Part shown: positions 14,727 to 22,320 of the stretch, in pieces
Position numbering within the stretch: the first letter of the stretch is position 1
Layout: each line of letters begins with the position of its first letter
Assembly (NCBI GenBank): GCA_038117225.1
Contig: JAYOFM010000059.1
Span: 1-22,835, forward strand
DNA: 22,835 nt
Direction: 5' to 3'
From: JAYOFM01 sp038117225
GTDB taxonomy: Bacteria; Pseudomonadota; Alphaproteobacteria; Rhodospirillales; Casp-alpha2
The notes under the pieces: generated by a model
Databases searched by the model: none
Seen by the model: the letters and a program-made list of their open reading frames with translations, nothing else
Told to the model about the DNA's origin: nothing
Position numbers and translations under genes: made by a program

Positions 14727-15959
14727 ATGAAAATCACCGACCTCCTCTACGTTCCCGGCCTTCCGGGTTACATGATCAAGGATCTGGCGGCGATCCGCGC
14801 CGGGTTGGGGCGCAAGAACGGCATCGATATCGAGGGTGAGCCGGTGACGCCGGGATTTCGGCGGATCATGCAGCCGGGGGAGATGATCTCGGTGATGCTG
14901 GTGCTGGAGGACCGGCAGGTCGCGGTCGGCGACTGCATGGACGTAATTTTTTCCGGCGCCGCCGGGCGCGATCCGGTGTTCGTCGCGGCGGCGCATCGGC
15001 CGGTGCTGGACGGCGCCGTGCGGGCCGCGGTTGTCGGGCGGGATATCGGCTCGTTCAGAAGCATTGCCGAGGAGATCGACGGCATGGTGGTCGACGGCAG
15101 GCGGCTGCACACCGCCGTGCGCTACGGCGTCAGTCAGGCATTGCTGCACGCGGCGGCGTTGGCACGGCATGAGCCGATGGCCGCAACGGTCGCGCGGGAG
15201 TACGGTTCGGCGGTGTCGGAGACCATGATCCCGATGCTGGGCATGTGTCCGACGGATCAGCCGGCGTCGGCCGAGAAGATGATGATCAAGGGGATCGAGG
15301 TTCTACCCCACGCCAACTTCATCGCCGCCGCCGATCTCGGGCCGGACGGCGCGGCGCTGCTCGACTATGCCGGCTGGCTGTCGCGGCGGGTCGGTGAACT
15401 GGGGGCGGAAGGCTATCGGCCGAGCATTCATCTGGATGTCTACGGCGGAATTGGCGAATTATTCGAGATGAACCTGGACGCCATCGCCGGGTTCATCGGC
15501 GAGCTCGCCGGACGGGCATCACCTTGCCCGCTGCTACTCGAAACCCCCTTCGTCGCCGACACCCAGCAGGGCCAGATCGACGCCTTCAAGGGCCTGCGTG
15601 AGCGGCTCGCCGATGCCGGTATCAAAGTCGGGTTAGTCGCCGACGAATGGTGCAACACCCTGGACGACGTCAAGCTGTTCGCCGATGCCGGCGCCGTCGA
15701 CATGATCCAGGTGAAGATGCCGGACCTCGGCGGCATCACCAATTCCATCGCGGCCCTGTTGTACTGCCGCGAGCGCGGCGTCGGCGCCTATTGCGGCGGC
15801 TCCGCCAACGAGACCGACCAGTCGGCGCGCATCTCGGCGCACATCGCGCTCGCCTGCCGCGCCGACATCCTGATGGTGAAACCCGGCCAGGGCGTCGACG
15901 AGGGCTTGCTGATCATGCGCAACGAGATGGCGCGCACACTGGCGTTGTTGGCTCGATAA
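14727..15959 (+). CDS. Methylaspartate ammonia-lyase family protein (enolase superfamily), altered substrate pocket
   Basis: From the ATG at 14727 the protein has 410 residues, the usual length for methylaspartate ammonia-lyase (about 413). The catalytic framework is complete: K330 in QVKMPDLGG, H195 in EVLPHANF, and metal ligands D237 (HLDVYGG), E272 (LETPF) and D306 (VADEWCN). Q328 and the KPGQGVDEG stretch are also conserved. Compared with the clostridial enzyme, as I remember it, several substrate-pocket positions differ: Q73 is I74, Q172 is M173, T360-C361 are S359-A360, and L384 is M383. The family reaction is reversible loss of ammonia from 3-methylaspartate to give mesaconate, but this copy may use a different substrate. 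No glutamate mutase genes are present nearby. The frame is open upstream to 14592, but that part does not match the family. Confidence 0.85.
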   Translation: MKITDLLYVPGLPGYMIKDLAAIRAGLGRKNGIDIEGEPVTPGFRRIMQPGEMISVMLVLEDRQVAVGDCMDVIFSGAAGRDPVFVAAAHRPVLDGAVRAAVVGRDIGSFRSIAEEIDGMVVDGRRLHTAVRYGVSQALLHAAALARHEPMAATVAREYGSAVSETMIPMLGMCPTDQPASAEKMMIKGIEVLPHANFIAAADLGPDGAALLDYAGWLSRRVGELGAEGYRPSIHLDVYGGIGELFEMNLDAIAGFIGELAGRASPCPLLLETPFVADTQQGQIDAFKGLRERLADAGIKVGLVADEWCNTLDDVKLFADAGAVDMIQVKMPDLGGITNSIAALLYCRERGVGAYCGGSANETDQSARISAHIALACRADILMVKPGQGVDEGLLIMRNEMARTLALLAR

Positions 15960-16078
15960 TCGCCTATGCCGGTGGAACTCTGACGCCTTTGATTTAATCA
16001 TTTTATTCATATGATAGTTCATTAATGGACTATTTATGTCTTTAATTGCATGAAATATAAGATTGGCACGCCACGCCC

Positions 16079-16084
16079 TATAAT
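16079..16084 (+). promoter_or_regulatory. Possible -10 box TATAAT inside a GCCC/GGGC inverted repeat
   Basis: TATAAT at 16079-16084 lies 24 bases before the ATG of the CmcJ-like gene. It is framed exactly by GCCC (16075-16078) and GGGC (16085-16088). No good -35 hexamer is present at 16-18 bases upstream, so the promoter may need an activator, or the repeat may be an operator covering the -10 box. Confidence 0.4.
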
Positions 16085-16108
16085 GGGCGCCAAATAAGGA
16101 ATGCGGCC

Positions 16109-17005
16109 ATGAACCAGATAGTCTCTCCCACACCGCGCGCGTCGTCTCCCGCGACAAGTCTGTTGCAATCCTTCACACACGCGACCGCCACGGATGTCCG
16201 CGCGCCGCTGAAATTCATTGTTCCGCAGGACACCAAGCCGGTCCTGCAAAGCGCCGCGCTAACTGGTGGCGCGCCGGTCGAGTTGTTCGATGTGGACGGC
16301 ATCACGGTGCCGATCACCGATATGCGCCCGTTCACCGGCGATATTTCCGTCGATCTCCAGGGCTTCGCCCTGCTCGACCACGCTACTGCCGTCGATGACC
16401 TCTACGATGATGCGGCGGTGGCGACGGTTTATCGCCACGAGATCGAGGAACTGTTGAAGCACCGGCTCGGCGCCGGCCGAGTCGTGGTCTTCGATGCCAC
16501 CCGGCGCTCCGACGGCGGCGCCGGGAGTGCCAACCTGGATGGGCGGCGCGGCCCGGCGAGCCGCATTCATGTGGACTACACGGAAAAGAGCGGCCCGGCC
16601 CGGCTGCGTGACGTGATCGGCACCAACGAAGCCGAGCGCCTCGCCGCCGCCGGTACCCGGGTTGCCCAGGTCAACGTCTGGCGCCCGATCAAGGGCCCGG
16701 TGATGCGTTCGCCATTGGCGCTCGCCGATGCCACGAGCATCGATGCGGACCAGTTGGTCGCCACCGATCAGATATTCCCCGACCGGGTCGGCGAGATCTA
16801 CCACCTGGCGCACGCGCCCGGGCAGCGCTGGTACTATGCCTCGGCCATGCGCCGCGACGAGGTGTTGCTGATCAAGGGCTGGGACAGCCTCCATGACGGC
16901 CGCGCCCGCTTCACGCCGCACACCGCCTTTTCGCTGCCGGAAACCAGTCCCGACACGCCGCCACGTGAAAGCATCGAGAGCCGTACCTTTGTCATCTTTG
17001 ATTGA
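16109..17005 (+). CDS. CmcJ/NvfI-family putative Fe(II)/2-oxoglutarate-type oxygenase
   Basis: This 298-residue soluble protein resembles the CmcJ/NvfI/AsaB group, which takes part in hydroxylation or oxidative tailoring of small molecules. Visible family features are IHVDYTEKSGPARLRD, with an H154-x-D156 pair, the segment VNVWRPIKGPV, PGQRWYYASAMRRDEVLLIKGWDS, and the C-terminal HTAF (H271) followed by PPRESIESR. H154, D156 and H271 could form an HxD...H iron site and an Arg in the RESIESR stretch could bind the co-substrate, but this is inferred. AAGGA at 16096-16100 gives a good ribosome binding site. The gene follows the MAL-like gene by 149 AT-rich bases that carry a TATAAT, so it may have its own promoter. 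The substrate is unknown. Confidence 0.78.
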   Translation: MNQIVSPTPRASSPATSLLQSFTHATATDVRAPLKFIVPQDTKPVLQSAALTGGAPVELFDVDGITVPITDMRPFTGDISVDLQGFALLDHATAVDDLYDDAAVATVYRHEIEELLKHRLGAGRVVVFDATRRSDGGAGSANLDGRRGPASRIHVDYTEKSGPARLRDVIGTNEAERLAAAGTRVAQVNVWRPIKGPVMRSPLALADATSIDADQLVATDQIFPDRVGEIYHLAHAPGQRWYYASAMRRDEVLLIKGWDSLHDGRARFTPHTAFSLPETSPDTPPRESIESRTFVIFD

Positions 17006-17020
17006 TAGCCGCCGTACGCT

Positions 17021-17752
17021 CTAACTGCCGCCTCTGGCGAGTGTGATACCGCCGCAGACGTAGAGCGTCTGGCCGTTGGTGAAGCCGGCGCGCTCATCCA
17101 TGAAGAACGCGGCGGCGTGGGCGATGTCGTCCGGCTCGCCGAGCCGGCCGGCTGGGATGGTGCCGATGATTTCCTGGGTGCGCGGCATATCCGGCGGGTT
17201 GGCGCGCACGAACAGTTCCGTGGCGATCGGCCCCGGGGCGATGGTGTTGACGGTAACCCCATGCGGCGCCAGTTCCAGCGCCCACACCCTGGACATGGCG
17301 GCGAGCCCGCCTTTCGAGCCGGCGTAGGCCGTGCGGTGGGTCTTGCCCAGCATGGCGCGGCTGGCAATGTTGACGATGCGGCCGAAGCCTTCCGCCTTCA
17401 TATCCTCGAACACCGCCTGCGCGCACAACATGGGGGCCCGCATGTTGACCGCCATGGTCAGATCAAAATCCTCGACCGAGGAGTCCTCCAGCACGTCCAC
17501 CAGGGCGACACCGGCATTGTTGACCAGACCGGTCACCCGGGTATCTCGCTGGATAATATCGAAGGCGGCGGCGATAGACGCTGGATCGGCGAGATCGGTT
17601 TCAATCCACGCCGGCTCACTGCCGTCGGCGTCGTCATCATCGGGCGCCGCGCGGTCGAGATTGATCACCCGCCAGCCCTCGGCCATGAGGCGCCGGGCGA
17701 TGGCATTGCCAATACCGCGGCTGGCACCGGTGACGACGGCGGTTCGTGCCAT
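17021..17752 (-). CDS. Short-chain dehydrogenase/reductase (SDR)
   Basis: This 243-residue classical SDR has the nucleotide motif TGASRGIG (residues 8-15) and NNAG at 78-81. The catalytic set is S131 (NIASRAM), Y143 and K147 (YAGSK). D33 follows the second strand, in the position that usually favours NAD over NADP, though R34 next to it leaves this open. It resembles 3-oxoacyl-ACP-reductase-like and sugar or alcohol dehydrogenases, so the substrate cannot be given. GGGGAG on the reverse strand before the ATG at 17750-17752 is a strong ribosome binding site. It converges on the CmcJ-like gene with 15 bases between the stops. Confidence 0.92.
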   Translation of the reverse strand: MARTAVVTGASRGIGNAIARRLMAEGWRVINLDRAAPDDDDADGSEPAWIETDLADPASIAAAFDIIQRDTRVTGLVNNAGVALVDVLEDSSVEDFDLTMAVNMRAPMLCAQAVFEDMKAEGFGRIVNIASRAMLGKTHRTAYAGSKGGLAAMSRVWALELAPHGVTVNTIAPGPIATELFVRANPPDMPRTQEIIGTIPAGRLGEPDDIAHAAAFFMDERAGFTNGQTLYVCGGITLARGGS

Positions 17753-17972
17753 ATTGATATCTCCCCTCGGGCCGACTCGCGAGAATGTGACGCACAGTTA
17801 AGAGCCAACCCTCAGCCCGTGCATTAGAAGGACCAAAGACAAGCAGGGTTTTCACTCTAGCCGAACCGTGATCGGAGATATCGATGAATTTTCGCGTTGG
17901 CGCGCTTGCCGACCAACCGAACCCGGCTATCATGACGTTCAGTGCACGTCTTCATCAGCAAAGCGAGCCCCC

Positions 17973-18695
17973 ATGAGCATCGGCGACATCAAGGCCCTGA
18001 CCTTCGATACGGGCGGTACCATTCTGGATTGGCACACCGGGTTCAGCGAGGCCCTGGCCGAGGCCGGCGGCCGGCACGGGATAACCAAGGACTGGGGCGC
18101 CATGGCCAATCAAATCCGCAAGGGATCGCTCGGGCGCATGCTCAATCTCGGCAAGGATGCACCGCCGACCTATAACTTCGACGAGGCCCACCGGGCCGCC
18201 TTGGACGATATACTGGCCGAATTCGACATGGACATGCTCGACGCAGATGAACGCCGGGCCATCTGGTGGGATCGCGTCCACAACCTGCAATGCTGGCCGG
18301 ATTTTCCGGCGGTGTTGCCGAAGCTGCGTCGGCGGTACATCTGCGCCTCGTTCACCATTCTCAGCTTTCGCATCATTATCGACACCGCGCGGCGCAACGG
18401 CTTGAGCTGGGACGCGGTGATTTCCTGCGAGGCCATCGGCAAGTACAAGGTCATCCCGGAAGCCTATGAGACGGCAGCCAAATTCCTGCAACTGGACGTC
18501 GGCGAGGTCTGCATGGTGGCCTGCCACAACTTCGACCTCGACGCCGCCAAGGCCGTCGGCATGAAGACCGCATTCGTGCGCCGGCCCGACGAATGGGGCC
18601 CGGCGGGGCCGCCCGACCCGACCGCCAACCCGCATCACGACATCATCGTCGATACCTTCCCGCAACTGGCCGAGGCGCTCGGCGTCGGCGCATAG
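17973..18695 (+). CDS. HAD-superfamily protein of the type II haloacid dehalogenase group
   Basis: From the ATG at 17973 the protein has 240 residues, the usual size. Motif I is LTFDTGGT with nucleophile D12 and T16. As in L-2-haloacid dehalogenases, the second Asp of phosphatases is missing. Motif III is GKYKVIPEAY (K159, Y165). Motif IV is VACHNFDLDAA followed by GMKTAFVRRPDEWGP, the pattern of type II dehalogenases. The Ser-Asn pair expected after motif II is replaced by S131-F132 in TILSFRI, so the leaving-group pocket differs and dehalogenation is not assured. The predicted reaction, if it holds, is hydrolysis of L-2-haloacids to 2-hydroxyacids in the cytoplasm. The transporter gene begins 76 bases downstream. 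Confidence 0.82.
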   Translation: MSIGDIKALTFDTGGTILDWHTGFSEALAEAGGRHGITKDWGAMANQIRKGSLGRMLNLGKDAPPTYNFDEAHRAALDDILAEFDMDMLDADERRAIWWDRVHNLQCWPDFPAVLPKLRRRYICASFTILSFRIIIDTARRNGLSWDAVISCEAIGKYKVIPEAYETAAKFLQLDVGEVCMVACHNFDLDAAKAVGMKTAFVRRPDEWGPAGPPDPTANPHHDIIVDTFPQLAEALGVGA

Positions 18696-18771
18696 GACCG
18701 CCGTATCGGCGAACGCGCCGACGGGTTATGATGGCCACACCGCGCCACCGCGCCGGGAGCCCAACCGGACC

Positions 18772-19977
18772 ATGCCCGAACAGAAAATTCGATACTTCAA
18801 GCGCATCGTGTGGCCGCTGGCCATCGCGCAGATGCTGCTATGGGCGGGTCTTTATTACCTATTTCCGGCCTTGCTTGACGCCTGGGAACGCGACCTCGGA
18901 TGGTCGAAGGCCGAACTTTCCGTCGGCCTGACGTCGGCGTTGCTGGTCGCCGCCGTGCTGGCGCCCCTGGCGGGCCGCGAGATCGACCATGATCACGGTC
19001 GGATCATCTTCGTCGGCTCCGCCGTCGGCGCCGCCGTACTGATGGCATTGCTGTCACAGGTCACCGCGCTTTGGCAGTTCTACGTTATCTGGACGGGCAT
19101 CGGTATCGCCATGGCCGGTTGTCTGTACGAGCCCTGCTTCGCCGTGCTGACCCGATACATGGGCGAGCGGGCGCGGCAATCGATCACCCTAGTGACGCTG
19201 GTCGCCGGGTTCGCCGGCACGCTGGCGTTCCCCAGCGCCCATGCACTGATTGGCATCATCGGCTGGCGCGGCGTCACGCTGGTCTTCGCCGCGGTCATTC
19301 TATTCGTCGCCGCGCCGCTGATCCTCTACGCCGTGAAACAGGCGGAAGACGACGATCAGGCACCGCCGGAAGAACACGCGGTCAATACCGGCCAGCCGCT
19401 GACGCGCCAGCAACTGGTGACCTTCTGGCTGCTGGCGCTGGCCTTCGCCATGATCGCCTTCAATCACGGCATGATCATCGCGCATCTGCTGCCGCTGCTG
19501 TTCGAGCGCGGCGTCAATCAGGATACCGCCGTCTTCGCCGCCGCCATGATCGGCCCCATGCAGGTGATGGGCCGGCTCGCCCTGTATGCCTTCGAACGTA
19601 ATATCGCCGCCGTCGGCATGTCCATGGGTGCCTTCGTCGCCATGGCCCTTTCGGCGCTAGCGCTGTTGGGCGCGGGGGCCGCGCCGATGCTGCTGGTGGT
19701 ATTCGTGCTGTTTCACGGCGCCGGTTACGGCATTACCACGATCATCCGCCCGGTCGCCGTCGCCGACCTGCTCGGCCGGCGGCGTCACGGCGTCATCGCC
19801 GGCATGCTGGCGGTGCCCTATCTGGCGGTGTTCGCGCTGGCGCCGACCATCGCCGGCGTGATCTGGCGCTTTGGCGGTTATGACGTGGTGCTGATGGTCG
19901 CCGGCGGCGGCGCCCTGCTCGGCCTCGCCGCCATCACACTGGCGGCGCGCACGGCGACCGCGGAGGTCAAAACCTAG
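18772..19977 (+). CDS. MFS transporter
   Basis: This 401-residue protein has about twelve hydrophobic segments and a charged central loop (about residues 186-212, rich in Glu, Asp and Gln), as expected for the major facilitator superfamily. The start of the first helix (WPLAIAQMLLWAGLYYLFPALL) and the stretch GYGITTIIRPVAVADLLGRRRHGVIAGML resemble the oxalate/formate and monocarboxylate-type branch. Import or export of an organic acid would suit the HAD gene just upstream, but the substrate is not readable. GGGAG at 18754-18758 gives a possible ribosome binding site. The stop overlaps the stop of the reverse-strand small membrane protein in CTAG (19974-19977). Confidence 0.9.
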   Translation: MPEQKIRYFKRIVWPLAIAQMLLWAGLYYLFPALLDAWERDLGWSKAELSVGLTSALLVAAVLAPLAGREIDHDHGRIIFVGSAVGAAVLMALLSQVTALWQFYVIWTGIGIAMAGCLYEPCFAVLTRYMGERARQSITLVTLVAGFAGTLAFPSAHALIGIIGWRGVTLVFAAVILFVAAPLILYAVKQAEDDDQAPPEEHAVNTGQPLTRQQLVTFWLLALAFAMIAFNHGMIIAHLLPLLFERGVNQDTAVFAAAMIGPMQVMGRLALYAFERNIAAVGMSMGAFVAMALSALALLGAGAAPMLLVVFVLFHGAGYGITTIIRPVAVADLLGRRRHGVIAGMLAVPYLAVFALAPTIAGVIWRFGGYDVVLMVAGGGALLGLAAITLAARTATAEVKT

Positions 19978-20312
19978 TCGTTACCGGCGACGGCCCGGTC
20001 GAGCCAGGCGACGATATCGGCGATGCCGCCATCCCAACTTTTTTCTCTGGTTATAATCGGCTTGCCGGCGCCCGCATCCGCGTTCGTCGGCGCCGGCGCC
20101 GAGGCGACCCGCGCCAGCTTGCCGCCACTCTCGGCAAGAGGTGCTGTGTGCGGATCGAGCGGCGGCACATCGAGCGCCATGACCGTAACCGTCAGCGCCA
20201 CAGCGAACAGACCGGCGGCAATCGTAACGGGACCTGGCCAGCGACCGCCGCTGGAGTCCGATTGCACGGTCGAGCGATGATCGATTCGGGGGGCGAGAAT
20301 TTCCTGTGCCAT
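19974..20312 (-). CDS. Small single-pass membrane protein of unknown function
   Basis: This 112-residue protein begins MAQEILAPRIDHRS and has one membrane segment (about residues 28-47, VTIAAGLFAVALTVTVMALD). It is followed by a Pro- and Ala-rich linker and a C-terminal segment KSWDGGIADIVAWLDRAV. The N-terminal side carries more positive charge, so the C-terminus is likely periplasmic. GAAGGAG lies about 8 bases before the ATG, an excellent ribosome binding site that supports real expression. I do not recognise a family. It ends tail to tail with the MFS gene. Confidence 0.72.
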   Translation of the reverse strand: MAQEILAPRIDHRSTVQSDSSGGRWPGPVTIAAGLFAVALTVTVMALDVPPLDPHTAPLAESGGKLARVASAPAPTNADAGAGKPIITREKSWDGGIADIVAWLDRAVAGND

Positions 20313-20832
20313 CGGTGTGCTCCTTCATCTGGGCTGGGCATCGACCATCGGTCGCCGACGCCCCATCCGTTGATGGTTACGTCACGTCTCACTCCAACTC
20401 CCGAAACCGGGTTTCTGATGTTCTTTTTGGCGTCGGCGGGCGCGGCGTCTTGCGTGACCGGCTACGCTGACACGATTCATACGCGCAACCACGGCATGCC
20501 GCTATGCGCACCGTCACAGTGACCGGGAAAAATGGCGATATCACGGCAAATGAAAAAAATACTTTCAAAGCACGACGGAATTCCTTCGGCGCAATGCTTG
20601 AGGATCAGAACGGTGCGAGATCATCCCACTACCCGTTCGCCCCGAAAACGTTTAAAGGATTTCCATGATGAAGATCACCCCCTGATACCGACGCGCCCGC
20701 AACCGAAGATCCAGGATATTGGCGCCAGGAATTCAACGCAGTGCGGATGAGGAGGTTCGCCGCGAAGACGAGCCACGCGCATTTGCTTTGCCGTGCCTTG
20801 TTTCAGTCCGCGTGACACACTAATTGTCGAGC
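20313..20832. other. Long intergenic region before the multicopper oxidase
   Basis: This 520-base stretch has no convincing gene on either strand. Short open frames (20148-20522, 20532-20750 and 20793-21335) have no ribosome site or recognisable composition. It holds the palindromes CGGCATGCCG (20492-20501) and GTCACAGTGAC (20513-20523) and an A-rich patch at about 20551-20575. No tRNA, terminator or clear promoter is visible. Confidence 0.6.
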
Positions 20833-22251
20833 ATGATTTCACGACGGCACTTCCTCGGCACCGGCGTTGCGGCGGTGGGTCTGGTGACGGCACCGGGCGG
20901 TGCGTGGCCTTCGGCCGCAGCATCGCCTTTTATCGATCTGCGTGCCGCGCCGGCAACCGCGCTACTGATGCCGAAGGCGGCGGCGACACCCGTATGGGCC
21001 TATGGCGGCGAGGTCCCTGGGCCGGTGTTGCGCCTCAAACAGGGCCAACCCGCGTATATCCGTGTCAACAACGGTTTGACACAACCGACTTCGGTGCACT
21101 GGCACGGGCTACGCATCGAAAACGCCATGGACGGTGTCGCCGGGCTGACCCAGGACCCGATCCCGCCGGGCGGCCGTTTCGATTATATCTTCACGCCGCC
21201 AGATGCCGGCACCTACTGGTATCACCCGCACCATCGCTCATGGGAACAGATGGCGCGCGGGCTCTATGGTCTGGTGGTGATCGAGGAAGCGGAACCAGTG
21301 GCCGTCGATCAGGATCTTGTCTTTATCGCCGATGACTGGCGGCTCGGCGCCGACGGTGCCATCGACGACGCCAGTTTCGGCCAGTTGCATGACTGGGCAC
21401 ACGGTGGGCGGCTGGGGAATTGGCTGACAATCAACGGCCGCTCGACGCCGCAACTGACGGCGCGGCCCCGCGCCCGGATTCGACTGCGCTGCGTCAGCAC
21501 CGCCAACGCCCGTATCATGGCGTTCGATTTCTCCGAATTGGATGGAGTCGTGGTCGCCCTCGACGGACAGCCATTGGCGACTCCACTCCCCGTCGGCGAT
21601 CGCCTAGTGCTGGCGCCATCGCAACGCGCCGATGTGGTCTTCGACGCGCCGACGGATACCGGCGTCACGCGCACCATACGTGAAGTCTCGACAAGCAACC
21701 CAGTGCCGGCGGCGACACTGGCGGTGACGATGGCCGGCGACCCGGACACTGGCGCCCGCCCGCCGCTGGGTGCGTTCAGATTGCCGGCAAATCCGCTGCC
21801 GACGACCCTCGATCTGGCGGAGGCCGAAACGCTGCCGCTGCTGATGGAAGGCGGCGCCATGGGCGGGCTGGCGGAAGCGACCTTCAAAGGCAAGACCATG
21901 GGCCTGCGAGAATTGGCCCGCGAACAGAACCTGGTGTGGGCGTTCAACGGCGTCGCCGGCCTGCCGGAGACGCCCCTGCGACGCGTCACACGTGGACGCA
22001 CCGTCGTCATCGACATGAACAACGACACCCGCTGGCCGCATGCCATGCATCTGCATGGCCATCATTTCCGTGTCATCGAACGCAACGGAAAAGTGGTCGC
22101 CGACGCCCCCTGGCGTGACACCGAACTCCTGCGGGCCGACGAGCGCGCCAAGATTGCCTTCGTCGCCGACAATCCTGGCAAATGGTTGGTTCATTGCCAC
22201 ATGGTCGAACACATGGCCGCGGGCATGGTGACCTGGTTCGAGGTCATCTGA
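20833..22251 (+). CDS. Tat-exported multicopper oxidase (laccase-like)
   Basis: From the ATG at 20833 the protein has 472 residues; a TTG three codons upstream is an alternative. The N-terminus has the twin-arginine motif SRRHFLG followed by a hydrophobic stretch, so the enzyme is exported folded to the periplasm. All four copper-ligand regions are present: HWHG (from 21097), WYHPHH (from 21217), HAMHLHGHHF (from about 22039) and HCHMVEHMAAGM (from about 22195). They supply the T1, T2 and T3 copper sites, with the Cys of HCH linking T1 to the trinuclear centre and a Met as the likely axial T1 ligand. It oxidises phenols or metal ions such as Cu(I) with O2. There is no Met-rich insert of the CueO kind, so a role in copper resistance is not specifically indicated. 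It converges with groL at a shared terminator. Confidence 0.93.
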   Translation: MISRRHFLGTGVAAVGLVTAPGGAWPSAAASPFIDLRAAPATALLMPKAAATPVWAYGGEVPGPVLRLKQGQPAYIRVNNGLTQPTSVHWHGLRIENAMDGVAGLTQDPIPPGGRFDYIFTPPDAGTYWYHPHHRSWEQMARGLYGLVVIEEAEPVAVDQDLVFIADDWRLGADGAIDDASFGQLHDWAHGGRLGNWLTINGRSTPQLTARPRARIRLRCVSTANARIMAFDFSELDGVVVALDGQPLATPLPVGDRLVLAPSQRADVVFDAPTDTGVTRTIREVSTSNPVPAATLAVTMAGDPDTGARPPLGAFRLPANPLPTTLDLAEAETLPLLMEGGAMGGLAEATFKGKTMGLRELAREQNLVWAFNGVAGLPETPLRRVTRGRTVVIDMNNDTRWPHAMHLHGHHFRVIERNGKVVADAPWRDTELLRADERAKIAFVADNPGKWLVHCHMVEHMAAGMVTWFEVI

Positions 22252-22261
22252 TCCCGCCATG

Positions 22262-22291
22262 AAAAAGGGCCGCCCCCGAAGGGACGGCCCT
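22262..22291 (-). terminator. Rho-independent terminator of groL
   Basis: On the reverse strand the arms AGGGCCGTCCC and GGGGCGGCCCT pair at 10 of 11 positions around a UUCG loop closed by C-G. A run of five T follows directly. It lies 30 bases after the groL stop. On the plus strand the stem follows the multicopper oxidase stop, but with only a short T-run further on, so it probably acts mainly on groL. Confidence 0.9.
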
Positions 22292-22320
22292 GATCCGTTT
22301 AGATCGAATGGTCCGCTGGC

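Noticed and set aside
16063..16090. TTGGCACG as a sigma-54 -24 element before the CmcJ-like gene
   Set aside because: The GC dinucleotide of the -12 element is not at the required distance of ten bases from the GG.
17955..18665. A 236-codon reverse-strand open frame opposite the HAD gene
   Set aside because: The plus-strand HAD motifs are clear; the antisense frame has no recognisable feature.
20793..21335. A 180-codon open frame overlapping the start of the multicopper oxidase
   Set aside because: It is Arg/Gly/Cys-rich shadow sequence of the oxidase gene in another frame.
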